From positions 310,001 through 374,000 of the forward strand of contig LR792634.1 in NCBI GenBank assembly GCA_902827205.1: a DNA stretch of 64,000 nt, written 5' to 3'. The notes below the pieces were generated by a model that saw nothing but the letters and a program-made list of their open reading frames with translations, was not told where the DNA came from and searched no databases. This document shows, piece by piece, positions 8,760 to 17,258 of this stretch; within the stretch, counting starts at the first letter, position 1, and each line of letters starts with the position of its first letter. The position numbers were made by a program, and so were the translations under genes. Origin of the DNA: Methanocaldococcus lauensis. GTDB taxonomy: Archaea; AGJL01; Methanococci; Methanococcales; Methanocaldococcaceae.

Positions 8760-9997
8760 GTAAAACCTAAAAAATGGGAGTTTGTTGGTTTGGTTGATGT
8801 CTAAAATCAGACCCCCAAGGGGATGGAAACGTTTTTTCTACAACTCTTATTTTACCTCCCGCTTCACTGTCTAAAATCAGACCCCCAAGGGGATGGAAAC
8901 CACCAATGCAAACATTTATTTTATTATCAAAATTGTCTAAAATCAGACCCCCAAGGGGATGGAAACATAATTTTAAAAGTAGTTTTTGTTTATCTGACAA
9001 ATGTCTAAAATCAGACCCCCAAGGGGATGGAAACTTCTGGGTCTGGTTTATTCTTACAAGGAGTGATGATGATTGTCTAAAATCAGACCCCCAAGGGGAT
9101 GGAAACCCTCCATTTTTTTATTTTTTTACAGTAAATAAAATAGCATTTGTCTAAAATCAGACCCCCAAGGGGATGGAAACGCCTATGTTCCTATTAGTGT
9201 GAGTAATCCCCAAAATATAATTGTCTAAAATCAGACCCCCAAGGGGATGGAAACTGAAAGTGAATGGAAAATTGTTAAAAATAATAATCAAGTCTAAAAT
9301 CAGACCCCCAAGGGGATGGAAACAAATGCTTTAACAATGCTTGAGAAACTGAAAGAAGATGAGGTCTAAAATCAGACCCCCAAGGGGATGGAAACACACT
9401 TGGAGTAGTAAATGTTGGAGTAGTTATTTGCTGGTCTAAAATCAGACCCCCAAGGGGATGGAAACGTAAAACCTAAAAAATGGGAGTTTGTTGGTTTGGT
9501 TGATGTCTAAAATCAGACCCCCAAGGGGATGGAAACGTTTTTTCTACAACTCTTATTTTACCTCCCGCTTCACTGTCTAAAATCAGACCCCCAAGGGGAT
9601 GGAAACCACCAATGCAAACATTTATTTTATTATCAAAATTGTCTAAAATCAGACCCCCAAGGGGATGGAAACATAATTTTAAAAGTAGTTTTTGTTTATC
9701 TGACAAATGTCTAAAATCAGACCCCCAAGGGGATGGAAACTTCTGGGTCTGGTTTATTCTTACAAGGAGTGATGATGATTGTCTAAAATCAGACCCCCAA
9801 GGGGATGGAAACCCTCCATTTTTTTATTTTTTTACAGTAAATAAAATAGCATTTGTCTAAAATCAGACCCCCAAGGGGATGGAAACGCCTATGTTCCTAT
9901 TAGTGTGAGTAATCCCCAAAATATAATTGTCTAAAATCAGACCCCCAAGGGGATGGAAACTGAAAGTGAATGGAAAATTGTTAAAAATAATAATCAA
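8760..9997 (+). repeat. Tandem duplication of an eight-spacer CRISPR block
   Basis: Spacers 2-9 (8760-9291) reappear in the same order as spacers 12-19 (9466-9997), offset by exactly 706 bp, with the intervening repeats also identical. Two unique spacers (9324-9363 and 9396-9433) complete the 706-bp unit. The order and identity of eight spacers point to recombination between repeats rather than independent acquisition. Confidence 0.97.
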
Positions 9998-10029
9998 GTC
10001 TAAAATCAGACCCCCAAGGGGATGGAAAC

Positions 10030-10286
10030 ATACTAATGAAGCTAATAAACTTAGTGTTAGACAAACATAGGTCTAAAATCAGACCCCCAAGGGGATGGAA
10101 ACAATAACAATATGACAATAGCAATAAGGAGGGGATATGTCTAAAATCAGACCCCCAAGGGGATGGAAACAGAATTAAATATACCAACATGGTTAGCATG
10201 GGTTCTTTATCAAGTCTAAAATCAGACCCCCAAGGGGATGGAAACATACTAATGAAGCTAATAAACTTAGTGTTAGACAAACATAG
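10030..10286 (+). repeat. Second duplicated CRISPR spacer (20 = 23)
   Basis: The 41-bp spacer at 10030-10070 recurs exactly at 10246-10286, 216 bp apart, with spacers 21 and 22 between. It lies just outside the 706-bp duplication and so records a separate event. Confidence 0.96.
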
Positions 10287-10601
10287 GTCTAAAATCAGAC
10301 CCCCAAGGGGATGGAAACGGATATTCAGCATCTTTTTTTAATAATTCCAATGGCATCTCGTCTAAAATCAGACCCCCAAGGGGATGGAAACAAATGTTAG
10401 AACTAAACCAATGTGGGCTTTAGGAACAGTCTAAAATCAGACCCCCAAGGGGATGGAAACGATAAATTATGCTGTAATTTTAAAATGCTGGATTTTAAAC
10501 AGGTCTAAAATCAGACCCCCAAGGGGATGGAAACAGCGCGCTGAACTTTAAAAAATATCTTCATCTTCTGTCTAAAATCAGACCCCTAAGGGGATGGAAA
10601 T

Positions 10602-10790
10602 CAAATAAATCTATTAATGTCTATATTTGTCTATGAAAAATTAAACAGTTTTAAACGGCTACATTTACTATTTTAGATACTAAATAAATTTTTTAAGCGA
10701 GAATAATAAATTTAATAGTAAGTTTAATAAATAATAATAAACAAGTGAAAATGAATAATTTAAGTTTATCTAAATGTTACGGTGGTTATT
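10602..10790. other. Intergenic region after the CRISPR array
   Basis: AT-rich DNA between the terminal repeat and the next gene. It includes a motif at 10619-10659 (GTCTATATTT ... CAGTTTTAAACGG) that recurs at 36411-36440. The rest probably carries the promoter of the downstream gene, whose GGTGGTT ribosome binding site ends the region. Confidence 0.5.
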
Positions 10791-11735
10791 ATGTACTATA
10801 TAATACTTTTATTTGAGTGCATTGAAACCTCTCTATTTTATACAATAAAAATATCTATTGTCGTATTATTAACGATGTTTATTGTAAATTATATTATGAA
10901 TATTGGAACAATGAAAAAGCTAAGTGACTATTTATTTCCATTTTTAAAGAGGCTAAAAATAAATCCTATCTCAATCTCCTCAATATTAGCGTGTTTTTTT
11001 AGTCCTACAGTTGGCTATTCTATCTTAGCAGAAGGTTTAAAAGAGAATAAAATAAATGAAAAAGAGCTTATAGGAACCTCTTTAGCTAACTCATTTCCGT
11101 CAGTTTTATCACATATATTTACTTTTTTTATTCCCGTAGTTATTCCAATATTAGGTTGGACTGGAGTATTGTTTATTTTAATTAGATTAGGAGTGGCATT
11201 TATAAAAACAATAATTGGATTTTTATATCTCTTTTCAATATCAAAAAATGATTTTTATGAAGTTCCAAAAATTGATAAGTTGAATAAAAAAGAGAATTTT
11301 AAAAGATCACTAACAAAAACATTAAAATTCTCTAAGAGATTTATACCAACAATGTTTTTTATGATGACTTTGGTTTTATATCTATACAAAGTTGGTTTCT
11401 TTAACTATATTGAAAAATTAATTCAGCCAATAATAAGTGTGTTAAATTTAAATCCGAATGTTGGAATATTAGCATTAACTGAAGTCTTAAATGTTCAAGC
11501 CGCAATAGTTATGGCTGGAGGTTTTTTAAATGAAAATATTTTAAGTTCAAAAGAAGTTCTAATTGGATTAATTATTGGAAATGTATTAACATTCTCCACA
11601 AGATATGTAAAACACTCTTTGCCACTACATGTTTCATTGTTTGGAGCCAAGTTAGGAACTAAAATAGTTATGATCAATGCAATAATTACCCTAATTTTGG
11701 ATATTTTTGTAATATTTGGATTACTATTAGTGTGA
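10791..11735 (+). CDS. Nucleoside-recognition (Gate) domain membrane protein
   Basis: A 314-residue protein with about eight hydrophobic helices. The segments SILACFFSPTVGYSILAEGL and TSLANSFPSVLSHIFTFFIP, repeated in the second half by LTEVLNVQAAIVMAGGFL and RYVKHSLPLHVSLFG, match the nucleoside-recognition/Gate family that includes spore-maturation and FeoB-like gates. The substrate is unknown. I chose the ATG at 10791 after GGTGGTT; a GTG nine bases upstream is in frame. The gene is flanked by the CRISPR array on the left and by two inverted CRISPR repeats on the right. Confidence 0.75.
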   Translation: MYYIILLFECIETSLFYTIKISIVVLLTMFIVNYIMNIGTMKKLSDYLFPFLKRLKINPISISSILACFFSPTVGYSILAEGLKENKINEKELIGTSLANSFPSVLSHIFTFFIPVVIPILGWTGVLFILIRLGVAFIKTIIGFLYLFSISKNDFYEVPKIDKLNKKENFKRSLTKTLKFSKRFIPTMFFMMTLVLYLYKVGFFNYIEKLIQPIISVLNLNPNVGILALTEVLNVQAAIVMAGGFLNENILSSKEVLIGLIIGNVLTFSTRYVKHSLPLHVSLFGAKLGTKIVMINAIITLILDIFVIFGLLLV

Positions 11736-11799
11736 AAAATGAAAACAATAAAAAATAAATGTTGAAGAAAGAAAAACATACATAAAAGAATATCTAAAA

Positions 11800-11899
11800 A
11801 TTTCCATCCCCTTAGGGGTCTGATTTTAGACAAATAATCGTGATAAAATGATAATAGCAATTTTTCGGTTTCCATCCCCTTGGGGGTCTGATTTTAGAC
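11800..11899 (-). CRISPR. Inverted two-repeat CRISPR mini-array
   Basis: Two 32-bp repeats in reverse orientation to the main array: a perfect copy at 11868-11899 and a degenerate copy at 11800-11831, with one 36-bp spacer (11832-11867). The degenerate copy carries the same two changes (CCCCTAAGGGG core, final T) as the terminal repeat of the main array. No leader-like sequence is seen to its right. Confidence 0.95.
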
Positions 11900-11917
11900 A
11901 AAAAATGAGGTGAAAAT

Positions 11918-12020
11918 ATGCAAATATATGTATATGCAAAATCATTATCGAAAGATTTAGATGTAAGTATGTATAAGAAATAAAAATTATATGCCCAGAT
12001 GTGGGAGAAAAATGGAGTCC
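11918..12020 (+). pseudogene. Gene relic with TnpB-like zinc-finger remnant
   Basis: A short ORF (MQIYVYAKSLSKDLDVSMYK, 11918-11983) has a good AGGTGAAA ribosome binding site but stops after 21 codons. Directly after it, 11993-12015 resembles a frameshifted zinc finger (C-P-R-C-G-R-K-M-E-S if one base is restored). A similar stretch is found on the minus strand at about 35850-35890. I read this as the fused debris of a lost gene and a transposon-type TnpB/OrfB C-terminus. The family call is tentative. Confidence 0.4.
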
Positions 12021-12069
12021 CTAATAGTTATTATCTAATTTAACCAGGATAACTTCCAAGTCCATTTTC

Positions 12070-12135
12070 CTATTTTTCTCTATATTGGATAGACTCTTCA
12101 ACTTCAAAATCTTTAACTTTAATTTTAACGTTCAT
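12070..12135 (-). pseudogene. Truncated ORF overlapping the end of the DUF3343 gene
   Basis: An ATG at 12135 overlaps the last codons of the DUF3343 gene and opens a 21-codon frame (MNVKIKVKDFEVEESIQY...) that ends in TAG. The same frame continues with ENGLGSYPG before a second stop. The overlapping start suggests a former downstream operon partner that has decayed. I do not recognise the family. Confidence 0.4.
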
Positions 12136-12697
12136 TTTCAATAAACAATTCTCTTGCCTTTTCAAACGCTTTATTTAATGTGTATGCACATAAGGTAAAG
12201 CCCAAACTTTTTGGTGTTTCATCTTCTTTAATATCCTTAATATTTCTTCCTTTTAATTTTAATGCTAAATAAGGAACATCTGGACAACCACCACCAGAAA
12301 TATTTACAATATTCCCCTCTTTATCAATAGTTATTTTCATATTTCCGCATCTAACTAAAATGAATCCATCAACTTCTTTAATTTTTATTAACTCCAATGG
12401 CTTTAAAGAGTAATCATTTAAAGAGATAAATTTTAAAGGTTTTATGTTGTTATTTTCCAATTCTCTTTTAATTCCAAATTCATCAATTAACTCATATTCT
12501 ATTGCCAAATCACATCCTTCTCTAATCTCTACTGGAGGAGCAACCACCTTAATTTTATATCTATCTTTTAAAATACTCTCTGCCTTCATGGCATCCTTTG
12601 TATTTTCAAATATAATTAATCCCTTTCCTTTTAGGCTATCTTTTTCTCTTTCTTTTTCTTTTTTTAATTTAAGAATATTTTTTAATTTTCCTATCAA
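12125..12697 (-). CDS. DUF3343-type protein
   Basis: A 190-residue protein. After a basic leader (1-25), residues about 26-80 (GKGLIIFENTKDAMKAESILKD ... KVVAPPVEIREGCDLAIEY) fit the DUF3343 pattern of small putative sulfur/electron-carrier-related domains. The C-terminal half (SGGGCPDVPYLALKLKG and GFTLCAYTLNKAFEKA) has two conserved-looking cysteines. The start is TTG with GGAGGGAT. It follows the phosphoglycerate mutase gene by 10 bp and is probably co-transcribed with it. Function unknown. Confidence 0.6.
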   Translation of the reverse strand: MIGKLKNILKLKKEKEREKDSLKGKGLIIFENTKDAMKAESILKDRYKIKVVAPPVEIREGCDLAIEYELIDEFGIKRELENNNIKPLKFISLNDYSLKPLELIKIKEVDGFILVRCGNMKITIDKEGNIVNISGGGCPDVPYLALKLKGRNIKDIKEDETPKSLGFTLCAYTLNKAFEKARELFIENER

Positions 12698-12707
12698 AAT
12701 ATCCCTC

Positions 12708-13994
12708 CTATTCTTTCAAAAGTTCTATGTCATCATCCTTTGGAATATAATATCTTAACCTATTTCCAGCTCTTAAACCATATAATAAAGCTCTATTTGT
12801 ATAGTTTAAAATTAGAGGCATTAATTCTTCCCCTCTTATTCTTAAATGTCCATTTGAGCAGGCAATTTCATTAAATTCTTTAACATTATCGATTCTAACG
12901 TTTTTTCCATAAAATATTATTGGAACACTTTCACCAGAATGGATTAAATCTCCAACAGAAGGTGTTGAGTGGTCTGCAATTATTATAAGTAAATCATCAT
13001 CATTTAATTTTAAATTGCCTATAAGTTTATCAATCTTTTCAATAACTTTTACTTTATTTAATGGATTTTTTGTGTGGGCAGCCTCATCAGTTTCTTTTGT
13101 ATGCAAGTGAATGAAATCATAATTTAACTCAGGAATTAAATTTATTCCTTCCTCAAAACTCTCAATCTTTGTAAAATCCATCCCTAAAAATTTTGCTAAT
13201 CCTTTAAATAATGAACTACTACCTAAAACTACAGCATTCATTCCCCATCTTTCTTTAAAGCTCTCTATCTTTTTATATCTTGATGCCCATTTTGTTAATA
13301 AAAAATTAGCAGGCATTTTTTCCATTTTTCTTCTTTTTCTATTTATTTTATGATTTTGTAGGATTTTATAAACATTTAAAAGATATTTGTTTAAAGCCCT
13401 TGCAGTGTCTTTTGCTTTGTTATATTCTACACTACTTTTGCATAACTCTTTTATTGGATGAACTTTCATAACATATCTATTTTTATAGAATGGGTCAGAA
13501 TCAGAGATTTTATCTGAAATCCATCCATTTTTTTCTTTAATTTTTAATATAAAATGAACATCAAAAGAATAGAACAGCTCAAACTTATATCCATCAATGC
13601 ATGTAGGTAAAGAATTTATTAAATTCTCAATCTCTTCTCTGCTAATATCTTTAGCTCTTCTATCTACAACTAAAAATCCTTTCTCATCCTTTTTTACAAA
13701 TCCTAAAGAAGCCCTCAAATATATGGCATTTTCCTCTATTTCTATATCCTCTCCTAATGCCTCAATAACTCCTCTTCCAGGAAATTCTTCTAAGGAATAT
13801 CCCCAAAGTAAAAAATGGGCAACTTCAGTTCCTAAGGGAATCCCTTCTTTATATGTTGTCATTAAACCGCACATGCCATTTTCAGCTAATTTATCTAAGT
13901 TTGGTGTTTTTGCAAATTGTAATGGTGTTTTGTTATCTAAAATCTCACAACCTCTATCTCCTAAACCATCTAATAATATTAAAATAGTCCTCAT
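12708..13994 (-). CDS. apgM: 2,3-bisphosphoglycerate-independent phosphoglycerate mutase (archaeal)
   Basis: A 428-residue member of the alkaline phosphatase superfamily that interconverts 2- and 3-phosphoglycerate. Metal-site motifs are visible: ILLDGLGDRG near the N-terminus (Asp8), HLHTKETDEAAH around 290-305 and IIIADHSTPSVGD around 345. Length and sequence match archaeal ApgM. ATG with GTGAGATA ribosome binding site. It is 7 bp after the PP-loop gene and 10 bp before the DUF3343 gene, so the three probably form one leftward operon. Confidence 0.93.
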   Translation of the reverse strand: MRTILILLDGLGDRGCEILDNKTPLQFAKTPNLDKLAENGMCGLMTTYKEGIPLGTEVAHFLLWGYSLEEFPGRGVIEALGEDIEIEENAIYLRASLGFVKKDEKGFLVVDRRAKDISREEIENLINSLPTCIDGYKFELFYSFDVHFILKIKEKNGWISDKISDSDPFYKNRYVMKVHPIKELCKSSVEYNKAKDTARALNKYLLNVYKILQNHKINRKRRKMEKMPANFLLTKWASRYKKIESFKERWGMNAVVLGSSSLFKGLAKFLGMDFTKIESFEEGINLIPELNYDFIHLHTKETDEAAHTKNPLNKVKVIEKIDKLIGNLKLNDDDLLIIIADHSTPSVGDLIHSGESVPIIFYGKNVRIDNVKEFNEIACSNGHLRIRGEELMPLILNYTNRALLYGLRAGNRLRYYIPKDDDIELLKE

Positions 13995-14001
13995 TATCTC
14001 A

Positions 14002-14832
14002 CTAAATAAACTTTTTTACAATATTCTGATAATTAAAATTCCCTTTGTATCCTTCTTTTAAAATCTCAATTGATGCTGGATATATAAACTCATTTAATAG
14101 CCTTAAAATACTTTCCTTCTCAAAAATTACTTTTCCATCTTTATCTCTATAATTTCCACTAAAAACACATGAAAATTGCTTCTCTCCTTGCTCCCATTCA
14201 TCTCCTATAATTTCTTTAATTTTCTTTCCCTCTTTTATGTATCTTATAGGCAAAATTAGCTCAACATCAAATTCTTTACAAATTTTACTATAAACATCTA
14301 AAACTTCTTCTATTTGGTCGATTTTAAAATCTCCGTTATGATAAACCCTCTCTCCACTGATTATTTTATTTCCTAAATGCTTTGCCAAAGGGATTCTCAA
14401 TATCCTCAAATATGCATGGCATCCAATACATGGGCTGTAATAGTTATATTTTTTTGAAAGTAAAACTGTCCATCTTCCATTTAATGCATGCCAAAGTTTT
14501 GACTCAAACATAAAATGTAATGGCAATAAAACTTTATCTCTATCAATTTCTTTAACTCTTTTATTTGTAATTTCCCAGTTTTTGTAAAAAATGCTTATAT
14601 TTCCATAATCAGTTCCTGTAAATGCAACAACAGGCAAAACGAAATCAATACCTTCATCCATAGCTTTAATTATTGCTGCTACACTATCTCTACCTGAAAA
14701 TTCTCCTATGGCAATATCTTTTAACTTTATACCATTTTCTTCAAGTATTTTAAATGTTTCATCAGATAGCGTTAGCTCTTTAAAAGATTTCTTAAAATCA
14801 ATAAAATTTTTAAGGTTTTGATGAAATAACAT
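14002..14832 (-). CDS. Uncharacterised PP-loop (ATP-pyrophosphatase) protein
   Basis: A 276-residue protein. FSGRDSVAAI at residues 45-54 is a PP-loop signature like SGGxDS, used to adenylate substrates. CIGC at 135-138 and GNKIISGERVYHNG at about 154-167 follow, as in tRNA-thiolation or QueC-like enzymes, where cysteines hold zinc or an Fe-S cluster. The substrate is not recognised. It lies directly upstream of apgM (7 bp) and 29 bp after the TIM-barrel gene, suggesting one transcription unit. Confidence 0.6.
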   Translation of the reverse strand: MLFHQNLKNFIDFKKSFKELTLSDETFKILEENGIKLKDIAIGEFSGRDSVAAIIKAMDEGIDFVLPVVAFTGTDYGNISIFYKNWEITNKRVKEIDRDKVLLPLHFMFESKLWHALNGRWTVLLSKKYNYYSPCIGCHAYLRILRIPLAKHLGNKIISGERVYHNGDFKIDQIEEVLDVYSKICKEFDVELILPIRYIKEGKKIKEIIGDEWEQGEKQFSCVFSGNYRDKDGKVIFEKESILRLLNEFIYPASIEILKEGYKGNFNYQNIVKKFI

Positions 14833-14861
14833 AACTTATCCACCTTATTTAGATTTTGAAT

Positions 14862-15509
14862 TTATTTATAAGTTTCTAAGTATTCCTTTATCATCTTCTC
14901 AGTTCTTAAAATCTCATTAATATCCATTAATTCAATTAAAAACATTTTACATTTAACGTCTAAGAGAGCATCTAATATTGGTTTTAAATTGTTAAGATTT
15001 TTAGGTGGCAGATGTTTTCCATTCATTTCAATCTCATAAACGTGGGAGTTGTAAATTCTATCAGAGCAAATGTCTAAAAATTCTAATCGTTTGTTGTATG
15101 GGATATGTCCAATATCAAATGTTATAAAGCAGTTAATTTCATCTGCTATCTCAGTTATATTGTTTGGATTAGATGAAAAACCTTCTCTTAAATTTTCTAT
15201 GCATAATTTTACATTATTTTTTTGTGCAAATTCATTAACTATTGATAGATTTTCAATTAAAAGTTCTTTATCAATATCTTTATTTTTTCCATTATGTAGG
15301 TGGATTGTTAAATAATCTCTTCCTTTAATATTTTCAATTATATTTTTTAAAATAAAAACACTCTCTTTTTCATCCAAATTTAAAATTGGTGCATGATAGC
15401 CTATAATATTATTTTTTTTAACTATTTTTGGATTATAATGCAAACCCCAATCCACCAATTTATTATTAAAAGTATAACCTTTCTCGAAGCGCATGCAAAT
15501 GCCTATCAT
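14862..15509 (-). CDS. Xylose-isomerase-like TIM-barrel protein
   Basis: A 215-residue protein with the order of strands and metal-type residues seen in the AP-endonuclease-2/sugar isomerase superfamily: HAPILNLD, TIHLHNG, LCIENLREG, ITFDIGHIPYN, NSHVYEIEMNGKHLPP and MFLIELMD. It is short for the family, but His, Glu and Asp positions for a metal site are present (His in HLHNG, Glu in IENL, Asp-x-x-His in FDIGH). ATG with GTGAG. Its role could be sugar-phosphate isomerisation or nucleic-acid repair; context does not decide. Confidence 0.65.
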   Translation of the reverse strand: MIGICMRFEKGYTFNNKLVDWGLHYNPKIVKKNNIIGYHAPILNLDEKESVFILKNIIENIKGRDYLTIHLHNGKNKDIDKELLIENLSIVNEFAQKNNVKLCIENLREGFSSNPNNITEIADEINCFITFDIGHIPYNKRLEFLDICSDRIYNSHVYEIEMNGKHLPPKNLNNLKPILDALLDVKCKMFLIELMDINEILRTEKMIKEYLETYK

Positions 15510-15549
15510 GTTCTCACAAAAATGTATTAATGCAATTAAAATATATAAA

Positions 15550-15571
15550 ATTAGATATTAAGAAATCTAAT
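15550..15571. promoter_or_regulatory. Inverted repeat ATTAGAT-N8-ATCTAAT
   Basis: Two 7-bp half-sites facing outward lie in the short gap upstream of the TIM-barrel gene and downstream of the double-cubane gene. The half-site is the same as in the 27-bp elements at 16764 and 21908, but with order and spacing changed. It could be an operator or chance in AT-rich DNA. Confidence 0.35.
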
Positions 15572-15635
15572 ATCTTATAATATAGAAACCTTGTAGTTGG
15601 AAAATAAAAAAGAAGAAAATTAAGGAATTTTTATT

Positions 15636-16754
15636 TTAAATCATCTCAATAAATGCCTCCAACCTTGTTTTTAACTGCTCTCTATCACTTTCAGAGTAAT
15701 CAGTTTCAATTCTAATAATTGGAATGCCCTCCTCTTTTAATGCCTCTTCTACTTTAGTTTCTTCAATATTGAATGTGTGACAGCACTGTAATGTGTAATA
15801 AACAACCCCATCAACATCCAACTCTTTAACCAATCTTTTTATATTCTCTATTCTCTCATCATTCTTAAATCTACAAGCACAAGGTATTTTGAAGTATCTT
15901 TTTGCTATATCTTCTATACTATAACCTTCAACAAAGTTTTCAAAGAATCTTGTTCCAGTACAGCTTTCTTCACCAACCACAACTCCACCAACTTCTTCAA
16001 TGAGTTCAACAATTTTAGTGTTTCCAGCAACCATAGGACAGCCAGTTATTAGAATCCTCTTACCTTCATAACCTTCTCCTTTCTTAACTCTCTCTTCTAA
16101 CTCTTTAATTAAATCTTCTAAAACTTCTATTGTGTCATCAATATCTAATAAGTAAGCAAATTGGAATATTTTTAAAACATCTAATCCTTTAATTGGGACT
16201 GGTTTATTTTTTCTTAGCTCATAAAGCTTATAGAATAGCTCTCTAAGTTTATTTACTTTATCTATTGCTTCTTTTAATTTCTCCTCAGTTATTTCATTAC
16301 CTGTTTCTTTTTCAACCAACTCTTTTAACTTTTCAACTTCTTTAATCCAGATTTTTAAAGATTCTTCATCTTTCATATGTGGAAGATGCATTATATGCAT
16401 AGGAACAAGCTTTTCCATCAATTCAAACATCTTTTTCTTCCCTTCACAAGTAGTTTCTCCAATAACTATATCTGACGCTTCAAAGTAAGGACATGATTTT
16501 GCCTTCTTAAATCCATAGGATGATTTTATTAATGGACAGAGATTTCTTGGTAAATCCTCCTCTGCTATTGGGATTGTGTCATTTTTACCTCCACATAAAC
16601 CAACAGGAATTGCATTTGCTGCTAAAATTATTTCTATTGGAACATAAGCACAGAACATTCCAAAAACTTTTCTCCCTTCTTCTTTTTGCTTGTAGAGTTG
16701 TTCTTTTCTATTAGAAAATTTTTGCATTAATTTTTCTATTGCCTTTAGTTGCAT
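15636..16754 (-). CDS. Double-cubane-cluster-type reductase (HgdB-like 2-hydroxyacyl-CoA dehydratase family)
   Basis: A 372-residue BcrC/BadD/HgdB-family protein. Many cysteines are spread as in the single-subunit double-cubane cluster proteins: GMFCAYVP (about 33), [12 protein letters not shown] (about 72), KSCPYFE and [10 protein letters not shown] in the first half, then [27 protein letters not shown] and TLQCCHTF in the second. Such proteins receive electrons from an ATP-driven ASKHA activator, homologous to the gene at 19541-20272. No separate HgdA partner is seen, which favours the double-cubane reductase type over a true dehydratase. ATG with GGTGATA. It faces away from the FdhA-like gene across 500 bp. 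Confidence 0.8.
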   Translation of the reverse strand: MQLKAIEKLMQKFSNRKEQLYKQKEEGRKVFGMFCAYVPIEIILAANAIPVGLCGGKNDTIPIAEEDLPRNLCPLIKSSYGFKKAKSCPYFEASDIVIGETTCEGKKKMFELMEKLVPMHIMHLPHMKDEESLKIWIKEVEKLKELVEKETGNEITEEKLKEAIDKVNKLRELFYKLYELRKNKPVPIKGLDVLKIFQFAYLLDIDDTIEVLEDLIKELEERVKKGEGYEGKRILITGCPMVAGNTKIVELIEEVGGVVVGEESCTGTRFFENFVEGYSIEDIAKRYFKIPCACRFKNDERIENIKRLVKELDVDGVVYYTLQCCHTFNIEETKVEEALKEEGIPIIRIETDYSESDREQLKTRLEAFIEMI

Positions 16755-17258
16755 TATATCACCAAATCTAATACCTATTTAGTTATTAGATTTTCTAATA
16801 TATTGTGAATATTTTGCCAAGATTTTTGAAAATTTCATTAAAAAACTATCTTATCAATATTAAAAATTTTACCTTCAATTTTCTTGATACATTAGCAATT
16901 ATTAGAAAATATGATTGTGTAAAATTTATATATATAAATTAATAATGCTAAAATATTAAAATTTATTAACGAGGTTAAGGAGTTTTTGTAGATTAATAAT
17001 ACCCAATTATAATTTTTGTCGGTTTGGTAATACTTTTTAAAATTTTTTATTATTTTAGTAATAATAATTTTAGATAAGTAGTAAATTTTATATACAATAA
17101 CAATATTTGATATTAATATTGGTATGACAATACAATATTCAAAATAAATATTAAAATTAGCATCAAAAAGTTAAAATTAGTAAGATAAAAAGAAAGCTAA
17201 AAATCAAAATTAAACTTAGATACATAATTATTTATTTTTAGAATATTGGGTGGTAATT
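16755..17258. promoter_or_regulatory. 500-bp divergent regulatory region
   Basis: Very AT-rich DNA between the leftward double-cubane gene and the rightward FdhA-like gene. Next to the left gene is the palindromic 27-bp element (16764-16790). A further half-site pair (ATTAGC...ATTAGAA) lies around 16891-16903. TATA-like boxes occur near 16793-16805 for the left gene and in 17080-17100 for the right gene. No ORF or tRNA is visible. Confidence 0.5.
16764..16790. promoter_or_regulatory. Palindromic element AAATCTAAT-N10-TTATTAGA, copy 1
   Basis: An imperfect palindrome (AATCTAATA ... TATTAGATT) starts 10 bp upstream of the double-cubane gene start, between a TATA-like sequence and the ribosome binding site. 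It matches the element at 21908-21934 at 23 of 27 positions with identical spacing. The position downstream of the presumed TATA box suits a repressor. Confidence 0.6.

Larger units (their letters stand above)
8661..10601 (+). CRISPR. CRISPR array, 28 repeats of 32 bp, 27 spacers
   Basis: The repeat begins GTCTAAAATCAGAC, has a CCCC-CAA-GGGG core and ends GGATGGAAAC. The last eight bases, ATGGAAAC, are the expected 5' crRNA handle, so transcription is rightward from the leader. Repeats start at 8661, 8728, 8799, 8869, 8935, 9003, 9075, 9149, 9223, 9292, 9364, 9434, 9505, 9575, 9641, 9709, 9781, 9855, 9929, 9998, 10071, 10139, 10214, 10287, 10360, 10429, 10503 and 10570. The last repeat is degenerate (core CCCCTAAGGGG, final T). 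Spacers are 34-43 bp. Spacers 12-19 repeat 2-9 and spacer 23 repeats 20, leaving 18 unique spacers. No cas gene is in the window. Confidence 0.99.

Noticed and set aside
8823-9154. Small cysteine-rich peptides encoded on the plus strand of the array
   Set aside because: The cysteine and DPQGDGN runs come from the repeat sequence itself.
8767-10331. Open frames on both strands inside the CRISPR array, including ones on the minus strand with repeated FHPLGGLILD-type peptide
   Set aside because: They are made only by translation of the CRISPR repeats and spacers; duplicates at 8767 and 9473 simply follow the duplicated spacers.
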